From Bacillus massilinigeriensis (GTDB taxonomy: Bacteria > Bacillota > Bacilli > Bacillales > Cytobacillaceae): a stretch of 64,000 nt of DNA. The notes below the pieces were generated by a model. That model did not search any database. It saw nothing but the letters and a program-made list of their open reading frames with translations, and was not told where the DNA came from. This document shows positions 47,155-54,965 of the stretch, piece after piece. A program made the translations under genes and the position numbers. Where the stretch lies: positions 257,368 through 321,367 of the forward strand of contig NZ_LT630337.1 in the NCBI RefSeq assembly GCF_900117315.1, in the 5' to 3' direction. Position 1 is the first letter of the stretch, and the number at the start of each line of letters is the position of its first letter.

Positions 47155-48435
47155 ATGAATAATAATGAAGAATTTAATTCAAATGAAACGGAAAGTTCAA
47201 TTGAAAATAATGAGGTTGAACAGAGGGAAGAATTTAGTCATATTCAAAAGGAACCAAGACAAACGAGTATCATATTCAAAGGTATTCTATCAACTGTGGC
47301 AGCGGGTGTGATTGGGTCTGCCCTAACATTAGCTATCATTCCACATACAAATTATTTGGAAGATATGTATTCTAGCAATGCTAAGGTAGAAAATTCTCTC
47401 CAAAATAGTGATTCAAAAACAACAAATACTGATACAGTGACAGTTCAGAAAACATCTACAAACACTTCGAATTCCATAGCGGATACGGTAGAAAAGGCAT
47501 CTAAGGCTATTGTAGGGATTGTTAATATTCAAGAGCAGCAAGCGAATTTTTATGCAAATAGCGAAGATGTAGAAAGTGGAACAGGTTCTGGTGTGATTTT
47601 TCAAAAGAATAATGGCAAAGCACTCGTAGTAACTAATAATCATGTGATTGAAGGAGCTCAGAAAATTGAGGTGTCCCTTTACAACGGTAAAAAGACTTCA
47701 GCAAAGCTCATTGGGGCCGATGCATTAACTGATTTGGCTGTTTTAGAGATTGATGCGAAGAATGTTACGACGGTATTAGATTTTGGGGATTCCTCCACAC
47801 TCAGACCGGGCGACCAAGTATTAGCCATTGGAAATCCGCTTGGACTGGACTTTTCAAGATCAGTGACCCAAGGAATTGTAAGTGCCACTGATCGAACGAT
47901 ATCTGTCACTACTTCAGCAGGAGATTGGGATTTGAATGTCATTCAAACGGATGCAGCCATTAATCCAGGTAATAGCGGCGGAGCATTGATCAACGCTGCA
48001 GGTCAGGTTATGGGGATTAATAGCTTGAAAATCTCTGAGAGTGGAGTAGAAGGATTAGGATTTGCGATTCCAAGCAATGACCTTGTGCCAATCATTAATG
48101 AAATAGTCGAAAAAGGAAAGGTAGAGCGACCATATCTAGGAGTGGCGTTATCAAGTCTAAATGAAATCCCTCAAGCATACTTGAAAAATATTCATCAGGA
48201 TATAAAAGAAGGGGCAATTATTACTCAAATTGATCCAAACTCAGCAGCTGCAAAGGCAGGATTAAAAGTAGAAGATATTATCGTATCCATTAATGGAAAC
48301 AAAATTGAAAACACGAGTGATTTAAGAAAATACTTATATTCTAAAATAAAAATTGGGGACACAATCAAGCTAGAGGTATACCAAAATGGTAAAATAAAGA
48401 CTGTAGAGGTGAAATTGACTGGTAATAGTATTTAA
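47155..48435 (+). CDS. htrA: HtrA-family membrane-anchored serine protease with PDZ domain
   Basis: The 426-residue protease degrades misfolded exported proteins. A cytoplasmic acidic N-terminus is followed by a helix (ILSTVAAGVIGSALTLAII, residues 43-61) and a Ser/Thr-rich linker. The triad is His163 (TNNHVIEG), Asp193 (LTDLAVLEI) and Ser274 (NPGNSGGALI). One PDZ domain lies at about 320-420 (VALSSLNEIPQAY; AAKAGLKVEDIIVSINGN). A strong AAGGAGG precedes the ATG. The family is usually induced by secretion stress; no operator was recognised. A terminator (AACAGCC/GGCTGTT, 48471-48500) follows. Confidence 0.95.
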   Translation: MNNNEEFNSNETESSIENNEVEQREEFSHIQKEPRQTSIIFKGILSTVAAGVIGSALTLAIIPHTNYLEDMYSSNAKVENSLQNSDSKTTNTDTVTVQKTSTNTSNSIADTVEKASKAIVGIVNIQEQQANFYANSEDVESGTGSGVIFQKNNGKALVVTNNHVIEGAQKIEVSLYNGKKTSAKLIGADALTDLAVLEIDAKNVTTVLDFGDSSTLRPGDQVLAIGNPLGLDFSRSVTQGIVSATDRTISVTTSAGDWDLNVIQTDAAINPGNSGGALINAAGQVMGINSLKISESGVEGLGFAIPSNDLVPIINEIVEKGKVERPYLGVALSSLNEIPQAYLKNIHQDIKEGAIITQIDPNSAAAKAGLKVEDIIVSINGNKIENTSDLRKYLYSKIKIGDTIKLEVYQNGKIKTVEVKLTGNSI

Positions 48436-48611
48436 TGTAAACGGAATGGAAAGATAGATGATTTTTTAACAAAAACAGCCCTTACTAGAGGCTGTTTTTT
48501 CTATGTAATAGCAATTTAGGAATCTGAAATACAGATACTCTGAAATGAAGTTCAATCTAAGCCAAGCATCAACGCTCAATCTTTATATATTGTGAAAAAA
48601 ACTCAACATTC

Positions 48612-48644
48612 TTTCATATAATTTTCAGATTAATTTGCTATGCT
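48612..48644 (+). promoter_or_regulatory. Direct-repeat regulator box and extended -10 of the 48685 two-component operon
   Basis: TTTCATA (48612-48618) and TTTCAGA (48623-48629) are in direct repeat with 11-bp periodicity, followed 9 bases later by TATGCT preceded by TGC (extended -10). The same layout occurs on the minus strand ahead of the stalk-protein operon at 53252-53284. Two more TCTGAAA copies are at 48523 and 48539. Confidence 0.55.
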
Positions 48645-48684
48645 AGAGTTAAAATAATGCCTTTTAAGGAAGGATGAAGGCTAA

Positions 48685-49362
48685 ATGAATTTATTATTAG
48701 CGGAAGATGATGAGCGTCTAGGGAAGATAATCTATCATCTTTTAAAAAAGGAGTTTAATCTAGTGGATTGGGTACGAGACGGGCAGGATGCCTGTGATCA
48801 TGCGCTTTTCACTGATTATGACATCATTATTCTTGATTGGATGATGCCAAAGCTGAATGGAATAGATGCATGCAAAAAAATTAGAAAGAATGGGTATAAA
48901 GGAGGAATTATGTTCCTTACTGCTAAGGATGCATTAGAAGATGTAGTTGCTGGTCTGGATTCTGGTGCAGATGATTATCTGATTAAACCCTTTAAATTTG
49001 AAGAATTATCTGCGAGATTAAGGGCTTTATTGCGGAGAAAGGAGAAACCCTTTGAAGAATTTCTAAGCTGTAACGGAATCCAGTTAAACCTTAATACGCA
49101 CGAGGTAAAGAGAAATGGTCAATTCATTGATCTTTCCAAAAAGGAATATGAATTACTAGAAATCTTTCTAAGGAATAAGCATCAGGTTATGACAAGAGAA
49201 GTCTTAATTGAGAGGATTTGGGGATTTGATGTAGAGGTAACACCAAATGCTTTGGATGCATTAGTTAAGCTTCTTCGGAAAAAGATTGACCAAAAGGGTA
49301 AGCAGTCCATGATTCAAAACATACGAGGGGTAGGCTATAAGCTGAGGGATCAAGATGTTTAA
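48685..49362 (+). CDS. OmpR-family response regulator, probable controller of the stalk/ApbE operon
   Basis: The 225-residue regulator has a receiver with Asp51 (IIILDWMMPKLNG) and Lys in YLIKPFK, and a winged helix (LSKKEYELLEIFLRNK; VTPNALDALVKLLRKKI). It overlaps its kinase gene by 8 bp. Its own promoter and that of the operon at 52506-53225 share TTTCANA direct repeats, suggesting autoregulation and control of that operon. Confidence 0.93.
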   Translation: MNLLLAEDDERLGKIIYHLLKKEFNLVDWVRDGQDACDHALFTDYDIIILDWMMPKLNGIDACKKIRKNGYKGGIMFLTAKDALEDVVAGLDSGADDYLIKPFKFEELSARLRALLRRKEKPFEEFLSCNGIQLNLNTHEVKRNGQFIDLSKKEYELLEIFLRNKHQVMTREVLIERIWGFDVEVTPNALDALVKLLRKKIDQKGKQSMIQNIRGVGYKLRDQDV

Positions 49363-50626
49363 TACATTAAAAGCAAGGCTTACCATACTTTATACAGTCT
49401 CTCTTTTAATCATTTTGGCCATATTTATCTTTGTTCTTTATTGGTTTATCTCAAACTCCATAAAAAAAGACAACATAGATGAATTAAACCTCTATCATCA
49501 AAAAGTGGTCCATGAATATTTGGAGGATCTTGAAGATGATGATGAGGAGGAGGAAGATTATCATGATAGTCATCTAGATATTAGGGGAGACAGGGAGATA
49601 TTCTATTATATATTTGATTCTAGTGAAAACTTAGTTTCAGGGGAAGAAACGGTTAGGGGCTTTTCAAATTATGTTAACAACTGGATTCATGAAAAGAATG
49701 GGAATTCTTTCTCAAAAGAGGTGAAGTGGGAGGACAGTCATTTACTTATCATCCAATACCCTGTAAGTGATGATGAGGATTCCTTTGGAAGTATTATTAT
49801 TGGAAAAGATATAACAAACGAAAAGCATATCATTAAAAATATCATTTGGATTTTGCTGATTATTTCATTAATATTTAGTGTCCTTTTTGCTTTTGCTGGA
49901 TATTTTTTCGCCGGGCAGGCAATGAAGCCGATTCAAAAATCCTTTCAAATTCAAAAGAAATTTATATCAGATGCCTCCCATGAGCTAAGAACGCCATTAA
50001 GCATTTTTTATAGCTCCATTGATTTGCTTAACCAGGAGGAAAGGGACCATCTTAGTCCTTTAGGAAAAGAAATTCTTGAGGATATGAAAAATGAATCCGA
50101 ATTAATGAATAAGCTGACCAATGACTTATTATTCTTAGCAAGATATGATAATGAGCAATTCAAAATTGAGAAAGAGAACCTAAATTTATCTGAAGTGTTC
50201 AATTCACTAGTGAATAGATTTTCAAGAGTTATACCACCAACCATCACACTCCTGGAAGAAATAGAAGAACAGGCGTGGATGATTGGGGATAAGGCGAGAA
50301 TTGAGCAGCTAATGTATATACTATTAGATAATGCGATACGTTATACAAAGGAAGGAACAATTACATGTTCCTTGAAGATTAAGAATCAAGGAATTGTAAT
50401 TAAAGTTCAAGATATAGGTCCAGGTATTTCTCCTGATAATCTCCCACATATATTTGATCGATTCTTCCGGGCTGATACATCAAGAAATAGAGAGGGATCA
50501 GGATTAGGACTTGCGATTGCAAAAACAATTGTAGAGGCACATGAAGGTCAAATAGATGTAAAAAGTGAAGTAAATAAAGGAACTACATTTATTATTCAGT
50601 TTAAACAAAATGTAGCTCGCACTTGA
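49355..50626 (+). CDS. Sensor histidine kinase with acidic/His-rich extracellular patch
   Basis: The 423-residue kinase has a first helix at 12-32, an extracellular domain of about 130 residues, a second helix near 165-190, and phospho-acceptor His209 in ISDASHELRTPL; the ATPase has YILLDNAIRYTKEG and GSGLGLAIAKTI. The extracellular part contains a striking acidic and His stretch near residues 56-76 (DLEDDDEEEEDYHDSH), which looks able to bind cations. A weak terminator follows at 50633-50657. Confidence 0.93.
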   Translation: MFNTLKARLTILYTVSLLIILAIFIFVLYWFISNSIKKDNIDELNLYHQKVVHEYLEDLEDDDEEEEDYHDSHLDIRGDREIFYYIFDSSENLVSGEETVRGFSNYVNNWIHEKNGNSFSKEVKWEDSHLLIIQYPVSDDEDSFGSIIIGKDITNEKHIIKNIIWILLIISLIFSVLFAFAGYFFAGQAMKPIQKSFQIQKKFISDASHELRTPLSIFYSSIDLLNQEERDHLSPLGKEILEDMKNESELMNKLTNDLLFLARYDNEQFKIEKENLNLSEVFNSLVNRFSRVIPPTITLLEEIEEQAWMIGDKARIEQLMYILLDNAIRYTKEGTITCSLKIKNQGIVIKVQDIGPGISPDNLPHIFDRFFRADTSRNREGSGLGLAIAKTIVEAHEGQIDVKSEVNKGTTFIIQFKQNVART

Positions 50627-50752
50627 TTAGAGGGGAGGGGGTTCTCTCCCTTTTTTGTTTTGGTTATATGAAGCTTTAAGGGTGCTTTCGTAATTGTAAT
50701 TTCGAAACACCAGTTCATATTCATTCAGAAATGCCCCAGGAACCGGACAGAC

Positions 50753-50789
50753 ATACAAAAAGCACCAGTCCCTATGGTGCTTTTTGTAT
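50753..50789. terminator. Bidirectional terminator at the end of the stalk/ApbE operon
   Basis: ATACAAAAAGCACCA and TGGTGCTTTTTGTAT are perfect arms around 7 bases. The stop codon of the last minus-strand gene (50772-50774) lies in the loop, so the final codons are part of the hairpin. Confidence 0.9.
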
Positions 50790-51350
50790 CGATACTTTTT
50801 TCTTATTCTGTTTAACTTGGCTATCTAAATAACGGAAAATAAGAAGAACAACTATGAGAACCAGTCCCCCACTATACAAATAGGTCGCCCACATCTGTTG
50901 GCTATCTGTCCCCATGAATACACTGTGTAAAAGTGAAAGAAGCCATGCTGGAATGACAGCAAAATGGATCTTTTTCCATAGATTCTTCCCTAAGCGTTTC
51001 ATCAAAAAGTCTGAAGTAGCAACTGTTATTATCAATAAATAAAACGAAATGGTTCCGAGTGCTGAATAAAATGGTTCATTTTCAGCTATAAATGGGATGA
51101 ATATTTCCTTTAGCGTATAAGGAGCATAATGATCCTTTAAAAGGAGCGTAAAATGAAAGATAACAGTTAATAGCCCAACCCAACCACTTTGTTGATGCAA
51201 CTCCATTACTAATTGTTTATTCTTTTGTAGTATGGAGATCCTTCCAGTAATTCCTGCTGCTATAGAAAAGGTAAATAAAAAGTAGGCAAGAAAACCTGAG
51301 ATTCGAATTAAATTCCAATTTGATAAAGCTTCACTCAACACATAAGTCAC
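50772..51350 (-). CDS. Ferric-reductase-like transmembrane protein
   Basis: The 192-residue membrane protein has five to six helices and paired His residues in helices (ELHQQSGW, IFHFTLLL, KIHFAVIPAW, LLHSVFMG), the heme-b ligand pattern of the ferric reductase/MsrQ membrane domain. There is no fused NAD or FAD domain. It overlaps apbE by 4 bp. With ApbE and two exported proteins it probably forms a trans-membrane electron-transfer system. Confidence 0.8.
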   Translation of the reverse strand: MTYVLSEALSNWNLIRISGFLAYFLFTFSIAAGITGRISILQKNKQLVMELHQQSGWVGLLTVIFHFTLLLKDHYAPYTLKEIFIPFIAENEPFYSALGTISFYLLIITVATSDFLMKRLGKNLWKKIHFAVIPAWLLSLLHSVFMGTDSQQMWATYLYSGGLVLIVVLLIFRYLDSQVKQNKKKVSIQKAP

Positions 51351-52267
51351 CCCATTTCGATATTTTCATCAGAGTTAACAATTAAAAAATTATTCTTTTC
51401 TTCAAGTTTATTTAAGATTGATTTTATTGGTTTTCCGTCATTCATAAAGCATACCTTTGCACCAATTTCAGCATCGAGACAATGATTCATAACTACGGTT
51501 GCTTGTATGATTGAGGTTTTCACTGGGTTACCTGTTCGACCATCTAAAAGGTGATGCTTCTTCGTTCCTCCCTGTAACCAGCTTCGATAAATAGTATTAG
51601 ATGTTGCTACTCCGCCGTTTTGAATCTGAAAGCTTCCAATTCGCTGATCCTCATGATAAGGATTCATAATACCTATATCCCAGGTCTTTTCTCCATTTGA
51701 CCAAACGGTCATATCTCCGCCACCATCGACTATTCCATATCTGCTTTTGGCATTGGTTCTTAACCACTTGGCTGCTGCTTCTACTGCATATCCTTTGGCG
51801 ATACCTCCGAGATCGATCTTTTGGTCTGTACGTTTAATAATTTGAAATCCTTCGTGAAATTCTAAAGGTTTTGAATCAAAATGGCTTTCAATCTTGGCGT
51901 TGTTGGTTGTGGCTTCTTTAAAAGGGAAGGACTGATTATACCCGTGTGCTTCTAGTTCATTAAGCAAAAAGGGGGAAAATCGTCCTTCAGTTTTTTTTCG
52001 ATATTCTTCTGCCTTTTGAAGTATGTCGTAAAATACCGGAGAAATCTGTATCAATTCATTAACCGGCGCCTGGTTAAATAGCCACAATTCATTATGTGTC
52101 AAGAATCTCGAGAAGGCTTTTTCAATGTATTGAAACCAAGAAGTTATATGTTTTTTCCAAGATACTAGCTCGGTATTTGATATCGAGATGTATAAGGAGG
52201 TGTTCATCAGCTTCAATTGCATAGAATGGCTATTTCCTTGGTTATGTTCTTCTTGTCGTCCGGTCAT
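51347..52267 (-). CDS. apbE: ApbE-family FAD:protein FMN transferase
   Basis: The 306-residue protein covalently attaches FMN from FAD to Thr or Ser of target flavoproteins outside the membrane. It has KIDLGGIAKGYAVEAAAKWL, the Gly-rich YGIVDGGGDMTVWSNGEKTW and the C-terminal HHLLDGRTGNPVKTSIIQATV, all ApbE hallmarks. I chose the internal Met at 52267, which follows GAGGGGA. The short N-terminus lacks a signal peptide, so localisation is unclear. It overlaps the upstream small gene by 26 bp. Confidence 0.9.
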   Translation of the reverse strand: MTGRQEEHNQGNSHSMQLKLMNTSLYISISNTELVSWKKHITSWFQYIEKAFSRFLTHNELWLFNQAPVNELIQISPVFYDILQKAEEYRKKTEGRFSPFLLNELEAHGYNQSFPFKEATTNNAKIESHFDSKPLEFHEGFQIIKRTDQKIDLGGIAKGYAVEAAAKWLRTNAKSRYGIVDGGGDMTVWSNGEKTWDIGIMNPYHEDQRIGSFQIQNGGVATSNTIYRSWLQGGTKKHHLLDGRTGNPVKTSIIQATVVMNHCLDAEIGAKVCFMNDGKPIKSILNKLEEKNNFLIVNSDENIEMG

Positions 52268-52490
52268 TTTCAAAATTCCCCTCAGGATTACTTTGTTGGA
52301 TTGCAAAATTACTCCAATCAAGCTTAGCTAATTCCTTTTCTCGTTCACTCATTGAGTCAGTAATTTCAATTTTTAGACTGTCTTCCGAATTGGCAGCTGT
52401 GGGAGTATCATTTAATTGCCCAAGTACGAATGCAGAAAAAGCCGTTCCTGTAACTCCGATTATCCATTTTGCTTTTGCTTTTGGTTTCAT
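52242..52490 (-). CDS. Small membrane-anchored or exported protein in the ApbE operon
   Basis: The 82-residue protein has a basic start (MKPKAKAKW) and a single hydrophobic helix (IIGVTGTAFSAFVLGQL), followed by a charged extracellular tail. I start at the Met after GAGGTGG. No known family is recognised. It sits between the stalk-protein and apbE genes, so it could be an ApbE substrate or scaffold; its tail has several Ser and Thr residues but no full flavinylation motif that I can confirm. Confidence 0.65.
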   Translation of the reverse strand: MKPKAKAKWIIGVTGTAFSAFVLGQLNDTPTAANSEDSLKIEITDSMSEREKELAKLDWSNFAIQQSNPEGNFENDRTTRRT

Positions 52491-52505
52491 TATGGCCACC
52501 TCTTT

Positions 52506-53225
52506 TTAATTGATTGATTGTAATGTCATGATTTCCTTTTGTGCATCCCAGTTCACTCTATAGTCGAATGCATTAGCAATAACTGAAATGGGGACAAAGA
52601 TAGAATTCTCATAATAGAGAGATTTCGTTGGTATAGGTGTTTTGACCATGTCTTCATAGACTGCATTTGTTCCCGCCCGAACAATCAACTCTTTTTTTCC
52701 TTTTGAAATAACAAGGATTTTACTTTGTTGATAGAATGTCGTTTTTGCACCTATAAATTTTCCAAGCTGCTCACTAGATATCAACAGCTGTCCATTTTGA
52801 GGCAACATAAATAGTTTTTCAGTTTGTTGATTGAGTTCAATCTCTACCTCTTGAGCATTTTGAAATGGAAGGTCATTATTTATAGAGGTAACTGCCTCTC
52901 TAGTCCAGATATTCCAAAATGAGCTTTGTGATATGGTTGATTGATTTCCTCTAAACCCGCCATCTTTATACCCATCTTTCTCGTAACCTTCATCATCATG
53001 CTTATCGTACTCATCATCGTCGTCATATTCTCCATGTCGCTCATGCTCATACTCTTCATCATCATCAAGAATAAACCCATCATGACTCTTTTCATGTTTT
53101 TCATACTCACCATATTCCCCGTATTTCTCATGGTCATCATCGTCAGCATTTACAATTGAACTGAATAGACCAACAACTAATGCTATGGTAAGTGGTATCA
53201 TTAACCATTTTGAAAATTTTTTCAT
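52506..53225 (-). CDS. Secreted acidic/His/Tyr-rich protein with copper-amine-oxidase-type stalk domain
   Basis: The 239-residue protein starts with a signal peptide (WLMIPLTIALVVGLFSSIVNA). Residues about 28-92 are extremely rich in Asp, Glu, His and Tyr (DDDDHEKYGEYGEYEKHE and more), a probable metal-binding region. The C-terminal 100 residues are a stalk-type domain (LISSEQLGKFIGAKTTFY; IFVPISVIANAFDYRVNWD). It is first in the operon with the small gene, apbE and the reductase-like gene. The ATG follows AAGGAGGG. Confidence 0.8.
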   Translation of the reverse strand: MKKFSKWLMIPLTIALVVGLFSSIVNADDDDHEKYGEYGEYEKHEKSHDGFILDDDEEYEHERHGEYDDDDEYDKHDDEGYEKDGYKDGGFRGNQSTISQSSFWNIWTREAVTSINNDLPFQNAQEVEIELNQQTEKLFMLPQNGQLLISSEQLGKFIGAKTTFYQQSKILVISKGKKELIVRAGTNAVYEDMVKTPIPTKSLYYENSIFVPISVIANAFDYRVNWDAQKEIMTLQSIN

Positions 53226-53251
53226 TAACAATATCCCTCCTTGTAATCAAA

Positions 53252-53284
53252 ACTTTAACCGCTCTTTCTGAAAAAAATCTGAAA
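53252..53284 (-). promoter_or_regulatory. Direct-repeat regulator box and promoter of the stalk/ApbE operon
   Basis: On the minus strand TTTCAGATTTTTTTCAGA (53267-53284) is two TTTCAGA boxes with an 11-bp period. Nine bases further is TAAAGT (53252-53257) as the -10. Box, spacing and -10 placement match the promoter at 48612-48644. Confidence 0.55.
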
Positions 53285-53285
53285 A

Positions 53286-53540
53286 TAGGAAAGGATTCTT
53301 TAATTTTTTAAAATCATAATTAAATCTAGTGTTTACATCTCATTTTTTTTGAAATTTTTTAAAAAAGAATGGTGTTTCGACCAAAAAAAAGGTGAGATAA
53401 TGGAGTGGATAATATTTCCCTCTATTTACATGGAGTGAAATGAACCTTGTCAAATTAATGACAATTTTAATAATTAGCAAAATTCTAACAGGACCTTTTG
53501 TATACTATTTCTAAGGATGTCGAATTGAATCGATAAGAAG
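53286..53540. other. AT-rich divergent intergenic region
   Basis: It contains poly-T and poly-A runs between the stalk operon and the sugar-binding/GGDEF operon and must hold the promoter of the latter. No clear operator or RNA was recognised. Confidence 0.5.
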
Positions 53541-53549
53541 GTGCTTAGA

Positions 53550-54965
53550 ATGAGGAAGCAGGTTGTACTTATATGTTTTCTAATATTCGCTTTAATTCTA
53601 TCAGGCTGCCAAAAAAGTACCACTAAGGAAGAAAAACAACAAAACACCTCGAATTTAACTACAATTAGGGTCATTGCAGATTCTGAACAGGCCTTTGCTT
53701 CATTTAAAATGGAAGAAAAGAAAATGAAGGAAAAGTTTGGAGTAAAGTTTGAATATTACTTTCCCAATAGATTAAATGATAATTTAGAGGATTTTCTTTT
53801 TGCCAGTGGAGAAACATATGATATCTATATATTGTTTCCTGGAAAGATTCCACAATATGTGGAAAGAGATATGCTTCTCCCGTTAGATGATTATATTCAA
53901 GCGGATTCATCCTTTGAGGATATCGTTCCTATTTATCGAAAGATATATATGAATTACGATGATCATGATTATGGGGTCGTTTATGATGGGGATACTCATT
54001 TATTATTCTACCGAAAAGATTTGTTTAAAAGATATAGTAAGGAATATGAAAAACAATATGGCGAAGAGCTTTTGCCTCCAAAAACATGGGAGGAGTATGA
54101 CCGAATAGCTAAATTCCTTACTAGAGACACCGATAACGATGGAAAAATTGATATATATGGTACTGCAACATTCTCTGGGGATGCCAAGCGGTATGTATGG
54201 TTTTCTGAGCGATTTCTTTCCATGGGTGGTCACTATTTTGATGACCAAATGAAGCCAATGATACAAGGTGAAGCAGGGAAGAAGGCTTTGAATGATTGGA
54301 TTAAGCTTCAATCAAGTGGTGCTACACCTCCCGAGTCTATGTATGATTGGATTGATTTGAATAATGTCTTTTTACACGGTGAGGTAGCCATGGTTGTTCA
54401 ATGGAGTGATACATTACGTTTTTCCTTTGATGATGACACATGGAATTCAAGTGTGAAAAACTTGGTTGGCTGGTCCCTAGTACCTGGTGAAATAAAGGAT
54501 GCCCCTAGAGGCGGGGTATGGATTGGTCGAGTGATGGGAATATCCAGTCAAACAAAAAATAAAGAAAAGGCATGGCAGGTCGTTCAATATTTGGCTTCAG
54601 AGGAAGCTAGCAGCAAGGCAGTTACATCACTTAAAACGATAAATGACCCATATAGAAACAGTCATTTTTCCGCAGAGGGTAAAGGACCTTTCCCTAGCCA
54701 CCAAATTAATAAGGAATTTCTTAGCTCTGTTCAAGATAGTTTAAAGAATACAAATTCGGATTTAATGATTCCAGGGGGTTGGGAATACATGCAGGTATTG
54801 GATCGAAATATCGGTCTAGCATTAATTAAGAAGGTGAGCGCAGAAGAAGCGTTAAACAATACTGCAGCTGAATGGGAAAAAATCACCGAGCGATATGGAA
54901 GAGAAAGTCAAATCAAATATTACAACCAATGGATAGATAAATTAGAGGAGGTTCGTTCACCATGA
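53550..54965 (+). CDS. Orphan family 1 sugar-binding lipoprotein coupled to a GGDEF-EAL gene
   Basis: The 471-residue lipoprotein has a signal ending LSGC (Cys19) and the family 1 extracellular binding fold (MLLPLDDYIQADSSFEDIVP; LPPKTWEEYDRIAKFLT; PGEIKDAPRGGVWIGRVMGIS). No permease or ATPase is adjacent; instead its stop codon overlaps the start of a membrane GGDEF-EAL gene. That suggests it presents a ligand-bound signal to the sensor rather than serving transport. I start at ATG 53550 after AAGAAGG. The ligand, probably a sugar, is not known. Confidence 0.87.
   Translation: MRKQVVLICFLIFALILSGCQKSTTKEEKQQNTSNLTTIRVIADSEQAFASFKMEEKKMKEKFGVKFEYYFPNRLNDNLEDFLFASGETYDIYILFPGKIPQYVERDMLLPLDDYIQADSSFEDIVPIYRKIYMNYDDHDYGVVYDGDTHLLFYRKDLFKRYSKEYEKQYGEELLPPKTWEEYDRIAKFLTRDTDNDGKIDIYGTATFSGDAKRYVWFSERFLSMGGHYFDDQMKPMIQGEAGKKALNDWIKLQSSGATPPESMYDWIDLNNVFLHGEVAMVVQWSDTLRFSFDDDTWNSSVKNLVGWSLVPGEIKDAPRGGVWIGRVMGISSQTKNKEKAWQVVQYLASEEASSKAVTSLKTINDPYRNSHFSAEGKGPFPSHQINKEFLSSVQDSLKNTNSDLMIPGGWEYMQVLDRNIGLALIKKVSAEEALNNTAAEWEKITERYGRESQIKYYNQWIDKLEEVRSP

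Noticed and set aside
52880..53159. Met/Thr-rich or Ile-rich frames opposite the stalk protein
   Set aside because: Shadows of the Asp/His/Glu-rich coding sequence in other frames.
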